The notes under the pieces: generated by a model
Databases searched by the model: none
Seen by the model: only the letters and a program-made list of their open reading frames with translations
Told to the model about the DNA's origin: nothing
Assembly (NCBI GenBank): GCA_021209875.1
Contig: JAGYVD010000008.1
Location: 1,611,501 to 1,675,500 of the forward strand
DNA length: 64,000 nucleotides
Source: Rosellinia necatrix
Lineage: Eukaryota; Ascomycota; Sordariomycetes; Xylariales; Xylariaceae
Direction: 5' to 3'
Translations under genes and position numbers: made by a program
Part shown: one piece after another, positions 34,738 through 45,702 of the stretch
Position numbering within the stretch: position 1 is the first letter of the stretch
How the letters are laid out: the number at the start of each line of letters is the position of its first letter

Positions 34738-36633
34738 TTAGTCCTTTTTGAAGGTCGAAAATAGGGTCTCGATCAGCTATTAAAAATACGTCAGGGGTGT
34801 CTCATTTTTATTGACAAACGTTGGCGTAGTTTCAAACTGTGTCAATACTTACCCATTGGTCGAGGCCGGCCTGGTTTGCGTGGAGATCCGCAAGCCGCGC
34901 ATCTAGTTGATCTGCCATTTGTCAGTTGCAAGTGTGGTAAGATTGCTGCGAACAGCATGATGCAGAAGAGATCCAATGACCAGCGGACATACCTGTAGTC
35001 ACGAACACCATGTCGGCAATATCCCTGTTACCTCTTAGGCCATTCAGAAAGCCTCGTGCACTCTCCGTCGCCCCGACTTGACCAATCATGAAATTCACGG
35101 CTAAACATGAGTTAGTATCATCAGCCGCCTACAGCAGCCATAGGAGGAGTCGAAGGGCGGGGGCCGGGGGGCGTGTTTGGGTTGGCACACTCACTCTTGC
35201 GAGGCAGCCCAGCAGCTTCCAGCTTTCTGCCACATTCCGTGATCGCTTCTACCAACGCTGATTCCTTTTCGCCCGAGGGTTCACCGTCGGTGATGATAGA
35301 AATGAGAAATGGTCTCTTGATCCCACCCTGGTTAAGTCTACTATAGACGAGTGGCTCCAGGATCTTTGATTTGAGGTTGGTGCCGATTGCGGTGCCACCG
35401 TTCGGACTTGTCTGCTCCAGGACATTCCGGATGCCGTCAAGCGTTAGGTTATCGGAGTTGTTTACATCCTTGTTAATGAATCGCACCGCGACGCCTTCGC
35501 CCTCTGGCAATATTCGCGTCGTAATTTGCGCGATCCTGCGTACAAGTTGGGCTTGGCTTTCCCAGCGACGCTCGCTTGACATGGAACCGCTGTCATCTAC
35601 GGAATCGACATTAGAACCAAAAAAATAACCCAGCAAGCAAAGGAAACGTGTCTAGCTCTGATAATATTTCATCTCCCCTTACTCACCACAATATAAAACC
35701 TGTTGATGCATGGAGACCTCCATTGTCTTAGGCAGAAGTTGCTTGTTGCCCAAGGGTGTGCTGGTATCGTTTTCAAGATCTCTCATATTCTTCGCAACTT
35801 CTTGAATGTACTCTGGTCTGCCCTTGAAGAAGCGCGATAGCACAGGTTTTTCGTTGACAAATCTGTCGACATTCTTCACAAACTGGTCTTTGTCTGGGTT
35901 CGTGCCCCTGTTTATGAGCTGAAATACTCTATTAGCTGATAGACCCTCGCTTCCACTACAGGCCGGAGATCTAATACGTTACCTTCTCTATGCCCCGCTT
36001 GACTTTTTCAGTCACCCCCGGCGCCATCCGGACAACTCTATTGGCAACATTACGAACCACGACGTTGATCCGCGAAACAATGGTGAGAAGCACAGAAACG
36101 ACAATAGACGACATCTTCCTAAACGACATTTCCTCCTTCTCCGGATAGAGTGCTTGAGTGATAGTCTCGTCGGAAGCCGCGATTGCCATCTGGTTCGCTG
36201 TCAGACCGTCATCGTTCTTAACGTCAAGAGATGCTCCGGCCCTTCGTAGCAACCGGATAGACTCGATGTCCTTGTTCTTAATAGCAAACATCAGCGGGGT
36301 CTTGTTGCCAGCCACAGGGCCAGTTTTATCAACAGAGTTGGGAGGGGTTCTCTCGAGAAGTAGTTGGATGATCCGAGGACGGTAATCCCAGCGAGTTGTG
36401 GTTGCGGCCAGTAGGAGTGGTGTCCAGCCTCCTTTTGATGGGGCATCTGCCCTCGCCAATTTCTTCAGAAGCAATTTGACCATGTCCGTATATCCTGCAA
36501 CCACGGCCGCCCCTAGTGGGGTACGGCCGTCGGAATGGTATTGTTCGTCGAGGACATTGGGATTAGCTCTGATATAACTATCGAGCAAATACTCCACAAG
36601 CTTCCCCTGGCGGACATCTTCGTGAATTCCCAT
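34738..36633 (-). CDS. Ankyrin-repeat and von Willebrand factor A domain protein
   Basis: Six exons on the minus strand: 36633-35983, 35918-35687, 35596-35195, 35100-34993, 34911-34853 and 34776-34738, giving 496 residues. The first half has about four ankyrin repeats, for example DGRTPLGAAVVAGYTDMVKLLL, GWTPLLLAATT and NKTPLMFAIKNKDIESIRLL. A moderately hydrophobic helix region follows (SSIVVSVLLTIVSRINVVV). The second half is a vWA domain. Its metal-site motif DDSGSM is formed across the second splice near residue 295. The matching Thr (GGTAIGT) and Asp (ITDGEP) residues are present, so metal binding should be intact. The fold suggests a cytoplasmic binding or scaffold protein. I know of no defined role for this combination. 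The last exon is only 13 codons and ends FSTFKKD. Confidence 0.82.
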
Positions 36634-37291
36634 GATGATTAGTGAGTAATAAACTGAGTGACAACTTTGGCGATAACTATGGTTTCTCTAACTTATGCTG
36701 CTATGCGTAGTCGATGGTATCGCAGAGTGAGCATAGATATAAGGAATATTTACTCATACTCCTTAAGGCATCATTTACTATCGGGCAGCGAAAGATCAGC
36801 CGCGCCATTCCGAGTCAATACGTTGTCAAACCTGCAGGCATTGTAGCAGTTCGAACCCAACATAGTGAGGCGAGCACTCCGTGGGGGGCGATCGGTGCCG
36901 AGAATGAAGCAGGCTGAATATACGTGGGCGAATAGTATCTAATGAGGCTGCATACATCTTCCTATGCTTACATTCACACGATCTCAAGCAACCGGGAGCT
37001 CGTGAGGATGCCCGTCTGACACCTTGCGACCGGCTTAAGGCAGCGATCACCATTTCACAGCAATAGCGGCGAGCACATCGCATCACGGGTCACGCGGGCA
37101 AGGCGCGGGCCACTGGTTTGAGATAGCCTGCTACTCAGATGCCCCCGGCGTGTATATATAAGCACTTCATTCAAACATTCCCAATATCTACTCCCCAAAT
37201 AACTTAACTCCTTTAACCACAACTCCTAATACGCCAAGTGACAGATCGCCAACCTGCAATACTTACACCACCTCATACTCTTCTCGCCACT
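36634..37291. other. Divergent promoter spacer
   Basis: The stretch lies between the ankyrin-vWA gene and the oxidase gene, which are divergent. It holds no gene. A TATA box near its right end belongs to the oxidase gene. Confidence 0.55.
37153..37162 (+). promoter_or_regulatory. TATA box of the oxidase gene
   Basis: TATATATAAG lies 130 bp before the ATG at 37292. The A/C-rich, G-poor leader that follows is typical of a fungal 5' untranslated region. Confidence 0.7.
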
Positions 37292-39694
37292 ATGGATCAA
37301 TCTCTGAAGTTTCTCGCGTCCGAGGGGGTCCCGGTCTTCAGGCCAAACGAGGGGGACTACGAGCGAGCCGTGCTAAAAGCTAATATGCTGTACCGCTTGG
37401 CGAAACCCGCTTGCGTAATCCAGCCCGAAACCCCAGAACACGTTCGGATGATTGTCAAGCAGGCGAAGTCGAATGGTCTCAAGATTACGATCAAATACAG
37501 CAGCCATTCATATGCGGATCACTCTACAGCCTCTGACGATATCTTGCTAGATCTTGGAAGGATGAACAATGTTGATCTTGACGTGCCTTCAAATACTGTC
37601 ACTATCGGCGCCGGTTGCCGGTGGAGTGAAGTATACTCGTCTTTGATAGATGGCAAACACGATGGGCTCATCGTCAATGGTGGGAGATGCCCGGACATGG
37701 GAGTGAGTGGGTATATTCTCGGTGGCGGGCTTGGACCATTTGCGAGGAGCTTTGGCATGGGGTGCGACACTTTGAAGGAGGTTTCGATCGTCACCTCTCA
37801 AGGGGAGCTGTGTACCGTCAAGGACAGCGATCAGCCCGGCTATAAGAAAGGTCGACTCTTCTGGGCCCTCTGCGGCTCTGGCGGTGGCAATTACGGTATC
37901 GTGGTGCAGATGAAGCTCAACCTCATGCGACTGAAAAGCAGGGACAAAACTGTGGTAGCTGGGAAATACGACTGGTTTCCCAAATCAAGGGAGGCTAGAT
38001 CTGGCTTCATCACCACTATGAACAACTTCTACACGGCCGATTGGCCTCGAGAAATGACGATCGATTCAACGTGGTTGTGCGATCTCCGCGACAATAACAA
38101 TACAGATATCGGCGTCCGATTCACGATCTACTATGATGGCGACGTCAACTCATATCGAAATCTGATCGATAAGTACATCGAGGATTCAGAGCTATCCGAG
38201 CAGCTGAAGCAACAAGTTCAATCCGAAAAGTCCACTCGCTTTCTTAAAAATACGCTGGCGCTCCAATGGTCTGAAGAAGCGAAGAGAGCTGACCCAACAA
38301 GAGCAGTGTTGGGCTACACGCTGTATAGCTCCTTCATCTTTGGCCACAAAACCAAGACTGAGATCGGGGAGGTCACCGCAATCATTAAAAAGGAGATGAT
38401 AAATTTCCGCCGCGAATTCGAAACGGAACAAGTCGAGTTCCAGACCACGTGGATTCATGCCGGGGGTAAGGCGTCTGACAGGAAGCCCACGGATACGGCC
38501 TTCTTCTGGCGCAAAGGCACGTACCACATGTATATCAGGGTAGAGTGGGATGACGAGTGGATGGAGGAGGACATGAGAGCCTTTTTCAAGCGGGTCAAGA
38601 GGCAGCTACGGCCCTTCTCCCTCCAGGGGATGGCCGCGTCCATTAACTTCCCCGACAGCACTCTGCACTCAAAGAGCTATGAGGAGGCATATTTCGGTGG
38701 CAATATCGCTCGGTTGAAACAAGTTAAGAGGAGATGGGACAACGACGACTTCTTTCGTGGGGACCAGAGCGTGAAGCTTCCAGGAGAAACGAAGAAGAAA
38801 AGCGGTGTGGGCGTGGATGAATCGGATGACGACACCCCAGCTGCGAAGAAACCGAACACCAACGCGCGCGCCCAAGGCAGAAAAAAGAACACTACCACTG
38901 CAGGTATACCTAGCGCCCCGAGTATATCTGGCATATCTGGCACATCTAGCATTATATCTAGCACATCTACTGCCTCAGACATATCCGGCATCTCAGGCAC
39001 CTCAGGCGCCTCAAGCACATCTAGTACCTCAGGCACATCTAGTATATCTAGCACATCTGGTATTACATCTATCACACCTAGCACCTCAGGTACACCTGGC
39101 ACATCTAGCACATCTGGCATCAAATCTGGCACGTCTAGCGCCTCAGGCGCATATAGTACCTCAAGCAGATCTAGTACCTTAGGCACATCTGGCACATCTA
39201 GCACACCTAGCACACCTAGCACCTCGAGCACACCTGGCACCTCAGGCACGCCTGGCATACCTAGCACATCTAGCATATCTTACAGTCCTGGCGCATCTGG
39301 CCCCTCGGGCACACCTGAAACACCTGGAAAATCTAGTATATCTAACACATCTGGCACTAAATCTAGCACGCCTAGCACGCCTAGCACATCTAGTATATCT
39401 GACAGACCTGGCAGACCTGGCATGTCCGGGACTTCTAGCATCATATCTAACACACCTAGTACCTCAGGCACACCTGGCACACCTGGCACACCTGGCGCCT
39501 CGGGCACATCTGGCACCTTGAAAAAAACCAGCGCTCCAGGTATGCCTGGCACCTCAGGTATAAATAAGTCGAGCATTAATACCTCAGGCGTGAATTATGT
39601 TGCGCAAAAGCAGTGGGATAATACGCAGTGGGAGTATTATGAGCCCGACGATATTGAGAAGGACTTCCAAGAGCTAGCTGATCTGCAATTTTAA
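37292..39694 (+). CDS. Berberine-bridge-type FAD oxidase with long tripeptide-repeat tail
   Basis: One exon of 800 residues. The frame is open further upstream but the first ATG is 37292. Residues 1 to about 500 form a BBE-like oxidase. KYSSHSYADHS carries the His and GGRCPDMGVSGYILGGGLG the Cys that normally bind FAD covalently, so bicovalent flavin attachment is expected. SGGGNYGIVVQ and the substrate domain follow. No signal peptide is visible, unlike many secreted relatives. The BBE C-terminal motif is represented only by NFPDSTLHSKSYEEAYFGGN. After a Lys-rich, acidic linker, about 230 residues (538-766) consist of (G/S)-(T/I/A)-(S/P) tripeptides. An acidic tail rich in Trp, Tyr and Asp (QWEYYEPDDIEKDFQEL) closes the protein. 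The oxidation substrate is unknown. Confidence 0.88.
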   Translation: MDQSLKFLASEGVPVFRPNEGDYERAVLKANMLYRLAKPACVIQPETPEHVRMIVKQAKSNGLKITIKYSSHSYADHSTASDDILLDLGRMNNVDLDVPSNTVTIGAGCRWSEVYSSLIDGKHDGLIVNGGRCPDMGVSGYILGGGLGPFARSFGMGCDTLKEVSIVTSQGELCTVKDSDQPGYKKGRLFWALCGSGGGNYGIVVQMKLNLMRLKSRDKTVVAGKYDWFPKSREARSGFITTMNNFYTADWPREMTIDSTWLCDLRDNNNTDIGVRFTIYYDGDVNSYRNLIDKYIEDSELSEQLKQQVQSEKSTRFLKNTLALQWSEEAKRADPTRAVLGYTLYSSFIFGHKTKTEIGEVTAIIKKEMINFRREFETEQVEFQTTWIHAGGKASDRKPTDTAFFWRKGTYHMYIRVEWDDEWMEEDMRAFFKRVKRQLRPFSLQGMAASINFPDSTLHSKSYEEAYFGGNIARLKQVKRRWDNDDFFRGDQSVKLPGETKKKSGVGVDESDDDTPAAKKPNTNARAQGRKKNTTTAGIPSAPSISGISGTSSIISSTSTASDISGISGTSGASSTSSTSGTSSISSTSGITSITPSTSGTPGTSSTSGIKSGTSSASGAYSTSSRSSTLGTSGTSSTPSTPSTSSTPGTSGTPGIPSTSSISYSPGASGPSGTPETPGKSSISNTSGTKSSTPSTPSTSSISDRPGRPGMSGTSSIISNTPSTSGTPGTPGTPGASGTSGTLKKTSAPGMPGTSGINKSSINTSGVNYVAQKQWDNTQWEYYEPDDIEKDFQELADLQF
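38905..39590 (+). repeat. 9-bp-periodic repeat encoding Gly/Ser-Thr-Ser/Pro tripeptides
   Basis: Degenerate units such as GGCACATCT, AGCACATCT and GGCACACCT recur in one frame for about 690 bases. The antisense strand is also open over most of the tract and would read as Leu-Asp-Val-Pro-rich peptides, a by-product of the repeat. Confidence 0.85.
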
Positions 39695-40557
39695 TGATGC
39701 TGCAGGTATGATCCATGTTGTTTAAGACTAGATAGAACAGTCAACACTTCCAGCCTTGCAATATCTTGGGGCCCCTGTGCTCAGTTAATATCACCGTGGA
39801 CGACGATAAACCCAATAAATTATCCGCGGTGTGTGATTGAATTATAGAACAACATGAAAACTAAACTTGATTGGATGCTAATATAGATTAACACGGTTTG
39901 TTTGGGGTGGAGTTGATAGGTGCCATCACATCCTCAACCATATCTATATGTTCAGAAGATGGAGGAGGAGTAGCCGATCAGGGTTGTCAAACTATAAATT
40001 CGGCATTACGAAATAAATGACCTCAAAAATTTGTGTAGATAATGTGTACGACAGTAGTTGGAGTTATAAAGTGAAGTCATAGCCGAACTTGTACTCACCC
40101 GAATTATGTCACCTCACCCCACTTCAACAGGCAAGGGGGATTTGAGGGTTTTGCGGACTTAGCGGGGTTTAGGGGGTATTGGCCCTTCACTATGCTAGAA
40201 TTATGTAGCCTAAGCAATACGCGTATAGAGCCCTGTGGTATATGCCACGATGGAACCTTGAGTCGTTTTGTGAACTACAGCTCAGGTCTAGCAGACTTCA
40301 ATGAATTCGGAAAACTTGAATTGTCCGAGCCAGCGCGGTGACATGTCTCCTTATACCCGAGCAGATGGAGGAAGCGAGGCTTCAGAAGACAGGCACACGA
40401 TAAGGTGCATGAATATATATATATATATGTAGACAACTATTCTGTTATTGACCTTGATATGTCAGTCTAACAATTGCCAACGAACAGCCCAATCGACGAA
40501 TCAATAATCGATACCTCTCTACCGTTTCAGTTGTGAACCCCGCAAAGTCAATACACT
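39695..40557. other. Spacer, nothing recognised but a TATATA run
   Basis: It lies between the oxidase gene and the short-chain dehydrogenase gene. A TA run at 40415-40428, about 130 bp before the start codon, may serve as the TATA element. Confidence 0.5.
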
Positions 40558-41391
40558 ATGGCTTCTAGTAAGACTGTAGTCCTTATTACTGGTAAGTTAT
40601 GCCTTTATGCCATGGCACTTACGTCTATAATCTAAACCTCGGCATGTATAGGTGCGAATAGCGGCATCGGTCTCGAGACAGTGAAAGTTCTTGCGGCAAC
40701 CTCCTCCGACTTCCATGTTCTTCTTGGCTGTCGATCAGCTGAGAAGGGACACCATGTCCTGAACGGGATACAGGCAGCGCTCGGAGAATCTATCAAGGGC
40801 ACTATCTCGGTTATCCGTATCGACGTTTGCGATCGGGATTCGATAGTGGCCGCTAAAGAACAGATCACGCAGCAGTTCGGTAAATTGGATATCTTGATCA
40901 ACAACGCCGGCATCATCGTGTACCAGCAAGTCGACGCCCTGGCATCTCTCCGACAGACTTTCGAGACCAACGTGTTCGGGCAGCTGGTGGTAACGGAGAC
41001 TCTGGAAGGCTTGCTTCGCAAATCAGCCAACCCATACGTCGTCTACGTCTCGTCCGGACAAGGCTCGATAACCGAGAGGCTGGACCCCGAGGCCCCGTTC
41101 CGCGATATACGCGGTGACCACTACCGGATGAGCAAGGCCGCGCTAAACATGCTGGCCGCCTGCCACCGCTATAACTTTACGGAGTGGGGGTGTAAAGTCG
41201 TCGCCTTCAATCCGGGATGGTGCGTCTCGAATCTTACCGGAGAAAAAGGCCGCGAAATGCGCATCAAAGGGGGAGCTCGAGACCCAAAGGACCCTGCGGT
41301 TGCCATTGCGGATATTATTTTAGGGAAGAGGGGGGGAGATGTTGAGAAGAATGGAATGGTGGACGTTGATGGTGGCGTAATACCATGGTAA
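40558..41391 (+). CDS. Short-chain dehydrogenase/reductase
   Basis: An NAD(P)-dependent oxidoreductase of the classical SDR type with 257 residues. Two exons, 40558-40591 and 40652-41391. The splice falls inside the cofactor motif, giving TGANSGIG near residues 11-18. NNAG follows, then the catalytic Ser in YVSSGQGS and the Tyr-x-x-x-Lys pair in YRMSKAALNML. FNPGWCVSNLTG is the usual stretch after the active site. The arginine of LLGCRSAEKG near the end of the second strand hints at NADPH preference. Substrate is unknown. It lies 0.9 kb after the FAD oxidase on the same strand, so a joint pathway is possible but not shown. Confidence 0.9.
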
Positions 41392-42514
41392 GAGCCGAGG
41401 TTGTTGTACCGTGTCCCGATTATCATCAATAAGTCGCTTATAGAAAAAGACGGTATATCCGAGTTCAGTCGAGGTTCTCTTATTTTATCAATTGTAGTGC
41501 TGCTATAAGCGAAAGCGTTCTTGGGGGACGAACCGCTATCATAGCACGACGCGTTCTTAATTAGAGACTCTGCATAATGTGAGTACAAAGACTACGGCTG
41601 CAAGCTCGATTGACACGTAGGAACACTGTCACGGAACTAGTTCTAACCTAAGGACTCCACTAGGGCACGGGCCAGAATACTGTATATAAAAGGAGCGAGT
41701 AGCTGGCGACTGACCAAGTGAGGAATCTTCCCTCCTTGTGCAATAACATAAGTTATTTCTGGAACTACCAGCAGTACGAACTGTGACAAACACTTCAATT
41801 TAGTTTATTTCGGTTATATTCATGAATTTGTTAGGCGAGCTTTTGACAGAATTCAGGTTCAGAATGCGATTTACTAATCCTACGGTAGCTAAAACGTGTC
41901 TGACATGAGATGTTTCAATACAGAACCATTCTCGATCTCGCAGTCTGCTACCTAAACCTCAGATATAAATAGTCGCCTCATGCCCGTATAGACGCTGTCT
42001 GGTCTATTGTAGTGGGACACCATAGCATACTAAATTCGTAAAGAAGGCAGCCTTTTACGACCGAGCGTTGCAAGCCTCCGAAAGCGGCAAGCTCTTAACA
42101 CCTCGCTATTCTACTAGGAGTGAATTTGTATGTCTAATGTAAATCTATACTCGTTAAAAATACTTGTTCCTATTCATTTATGCTCAGGTTTTAAAAAATG
42201 AAGCGAAAAAAAAAACGCAGAGTGTTGGGTTCATATCAATTTCAATTTCGATAGCAGTTTATGCCCAAATCATACGTTGGTATTCACATCGTAACTTTCG
42301 TGCTAGAAGTAATGGGCTACGTATACCAAAGACTTGGGTGTCTAATGCAATGCGCCCCTAAATTGAGATGCTCCGTATCCGAAGCAACTTAAGCCCTTCT
42401 CTCTAGCCTTCTCATCTCATTATCATTTCAATTGTCTCATATACATTTCAACAAGAAAGCATTGGCTTTCTCGCCCGCCTACTACCCAGAAGTCCCTGGG
42501 AGTGGTAAGAACTC
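41392..42514. other. AT-rich spacer, nothing recognised
   Basis: No gene is visible. It contains the 3' flanks of the short-chain dehydrogenase and of the convergent small secreted protein gene. Confidence 0.5.
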
Positions 42515-43209
42515 TTAGAACTGGTATGTGCAGCCGACGACATAGGTGAACGACCCGGTTTTAGGGGTGTTATCACGGACGTCCTGCTGTCCGGCATTGC
42601 AGGTGTTCGCCCACAGGGTGTGGCCACCGGAGCAGTCCTTATGGGTCCAGGTGACGAAGGCGGCGTTGGTGCTGTAGAAGACCTCGATCCACTCGGTATC
42701 TTTCATTCCACCACGTCAGCACTGTTATAGCAGATATTGTACGGCGAGAGATGGGGGGAATAGATAAACTTACAAGGAGCGTACTGGCAGCCGTTGGCGT
42801 TGTAGCTGAGCTCGAACGGGGTGCAGGTGTTGTCCTCGCCGCAGTGCTTGAGCTTCAGGTAGGCGGCGAACTGGCGCTTCTCGGCGGCGGCGGCGACGGG
42901 GCGCGCGTTCTGCTTCCACTCCTCGCCGGCGCCGCTGAAGCGCTCGACGAACAGCCGCGCGCTCTCGGCCGCGTTGTACTGGTTGTTGGTGAGCACGCGG
43001 GGCAGCTGCACGTCCCAGAGGTCGCCGGCCGCGTCCCTCTTCTGGAAGCTCGTCGTCCACATGGCGCCCTCGTCCGCGAAGTTGGGCACCTGGATGCCGA
43101 GCGTCTTGCTCACGGCCTGCACCTCGGGGGCCCGCGCCACTAGGGAGTCGACCGTGAGGGCGCTGGCCGACGAGGCGAGGAGGAGACCGGCTTTGAGGAT
43201 GTTGACCAT
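42515..43209 (-). CDS. Small secreted cysteine-containing protein, effector-like
   Basis: Two exons on the minus strand, 43209-42774 and 42699-42515, give 206 residues. I do not recognise the family. The N-terminus (MVNILKAGLLLASSASA) is a clear signal peptide, followed by a short pro-like stretch with two KR dibasic sites (FQKRDAAG and EKRQFAAY). The C-terminal half has seven cysteines, in HCGEDNTC, NGC, KDC, NTC and VGC contexts, and many aromatic residues. This fits a disulphide-linked extracellular domain of about 95 residues released from a pro-region at the EKR site. Roles in host interaction or antagonism are conceivable but nothing in sequence proves them. Exon 1 is GC-rich and exon 2 is not. 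A TATA box lies about 100 bp upstream. Confidence 0.7.
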
Positions 43210-43310
43210 GATGAGCTAGCTGTTGTGGTACTTGCTAGGGAAGTTTAATGTGAATTCGAGTTGTTTGAAACTGTTGTTTAAGAGATGAACTGATGAGGAT
43301 ATCTCGGATG

Positions 43311-43318
43311 CTTATATA
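43311..43318 (-). promoter_or_regulatory. TATA box of the small secreted protein gene
   Basis: The minus strand reads TATATAAG about 100 bp before the ATG at 43209. Confidence 0.6.
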
Positions 43319-44678
43319 CTTCAGATGCCTCCTTTCTAAGTCGTTCTCTCGCCAAAAATTTCCTTTCTGGGATCGCATCCGTATACACGATGAACATAAA
43401 GACGGGATTCTATTCGCCCGCGCACGATATGTAATGTAGTGTAAGGCAATGCATGCCCTACATGGGTTTCTCGTGGTGTACCTGCTGCAACTAGCGCCTT
43501 GACTCCATAGTTTAGCTATATCCTACATTCTCTTACATATGTCAACGTTGAAACGAGCGAGAACGCTCCGAACCAGACAAACGCGGAGACATAGTGTGGT
43601 TGACGGCGAACAGCCTTCAGGAGTTGAGGCATTTCGTAGACAGCAACTTGACAACTAACATCGAAAGACAATATGCGCTTTGTACAACGGCTGGCGATAT
43701 TCAGACCGTCGCTGGCGGTAGTAGTCCTAGATGATAGATGGCGGGCTGGGAATGGTGGGATCGGTCGCAGTGCCGTTTGCCACCGTAGTTTGCGGCTGAA
43801 CATGACGGATTTAAGATAGAGCCTTGGACCTGCTCTTTTGCAACTAGATGCCACCCATTTGGCGTAGCGGTTGCGCGCTATGCCACACGATCCGACTGCC
43901 GCACAGGACATATTACAAATAGCGCCGAGAGCAGGGCAGTAATACCGGTCGTAGCCATCACATTGGTCAATGGCTATGACAACAAACATATTCTTGGCTT
44001 CGTGTTTTCTACCCACCTAACAAGGCATATCCTGCACTAATCAGTTTAAACCTTGCAGTGCGCACAATTAAGCTCACCGCGTTGTGCTGAGACCTAGTCA
44101 ATCTGGTGTAAGTGGCAAATGTGTTTTGGGATCAAGGACTTTTATTGAAAAAGAGGGAGAAGATAAACTTCACCTTCGAGTATTTATCTTGGTGACTCAC
44201 GAGGCATGTATAAATACATGTAGAGAGAAGAGAGAAGAACAGATGTGTGCGTAGTGGCTCTCACATAGCCATGAGACTAAAGACTTCGAATATATGGTAA
44301 TTAGTGGAATGGCGGGCGGTTCCATCTTCCCGTTGCGCGCAGAGCCGAAGCGCCCTCACTACACTACCAACAAAAGCTTAAATCGTTTGTGGAGCCATAC
44401 CCCGGACGCCTTCCCGGAGACCGTGCAGGCGCCATGTGGGTCGTAGCGGGGCCTCCCAGTGGCCTTAGCAGGGCCGACCACAATCTGGAAGGAACTTTTC
44501 GGATCCAGGATGTTTCTCCTGTACCGGACCAATAACTAGCGGTTTCTGGAGATGGTAGATACTTGTAGTGCATCGCCCGAGTTGTAATGCGACCGAAGCA
44601 TCTGGCCCTGATTCCTCGAAACTCACCTTATACACCACCCATCCAGTACCACTATTTTACATGATTGATCACATTAGT

Positions 44679-44714
44679 CCTATCTCCTATCCTATCTCCT
44701 ATCCTATCTCCTAC
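44679..44714. repeat. 12-bp tandem repeat, three units
   Basis: CCTATCTCCTAT is repeated three times, the last unit ending CTACC. Confidence 0.9.
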
Positions 44715-45702
44715 CATTAGCGACCTGCTCTCATTTGGGAAGGCCGTGGTCGAGCTGATATTTATGATACGAGTACAACTAGAAGTCCGAGGGCTGGAAT
44801 GCCAACCTAGTGATCTAGTAAGCAGCTGAGAATGTTTGGCGAGAGCTGCATGTTTCATTCACCTCCGCGAACGGACGATAGCAAGGACTCTCAGGTGGCT
44901 TCGAGCGGGTATATAGTGTATGACAATGGGAAGATTAAAGATTAGAAAGAAATCACCCGGTGGCTGAGGGTATACTGGGCGGCCTATTTGTTGTCTTACC
45001 TAACTAACTAGTTATGGGCAAACCTAAGAATAATTTTGATATGCTTCGCATGCTTGCTTTCCCGGGGAGAGGAAATGAGGCTGCGAGAGCATAATAATAA
45101 AAGTTGAATGAGTTACACAACCCTTCGTGGTGGATATTGCATACCTATAGGTGCGATTACGGTGAAGCGCCAGCAGATAAGCTTCATATGCTATTTTGGC
45201 CGCTACCTAACAGTTGGGATACATTTGAACAGCACAATATTGGTATGTGCTCTAAATAGATAGATGCCTAAGTAGGCAAGTTTAAGATACTCTCACAAGT
45301 CTGATTTCTAAACGTGAAGTGGGAGCTTTCGATTAATGCTGTTAATATGAACAGAATTTCTTTTCTGAAATATTTGAGCAGTAACAGCCGGCTCTGTTGG
45401 CGTTGTTGATGCGGTTCTACCTTGTAAGATAGTAAGAAAAGGGGGGGAGAGGTGACAGTGCAGAAGGTTACGCTGGCACATTAGGTAAGAACTGGGTACT
45501 TGCATCGGATTGGCCAGAGATGCGGTAGAAGTGGGTCATAACCCACCCTGAGCCCAGAGGAGCAACAAGCTTCTTTCCATCTCTTGACCATCCACCTCCG
45601 CTCAGCTTTCCCGCCCTTCTCACGAAGATTCGCCGGATATCCCCCGACAACTCGCCGCGGTTCCTAACGTTCCCCCGACACCCGATCTTGGGTCCTTTGT
45701 TG

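Larger units (their letters stand above)
43210..45702. other. 2.5-kb spacer, no supported gene
   Basis: A minus-strand frame at 43516-43986 is open for 157 codons from an ATG but has no recognised domain or codon pattern, so I do not call it. A 12-bp tandem repeat lies at 44679-44714. The rest is AT-rich until the pyrimidine-rich leader of the next gene. Confidence 0.5.

Noticed and set aside
37292..41391. Secondary-metabolite cluster made of the FAD oxidase and short-chain dehydrogenase
   Set aside because: No polyketide synthase, peptide synthetase, terpene cyclase or prenyltransferase lies in the window; two redox genes side by side are not enough.
43516..43986. Minus-strand frame of 157 codons from the first ATG
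   Set aside because: Cys- and Arg-rich with no recognisable fold, no signal peptide and no clear promoter; could be chance.
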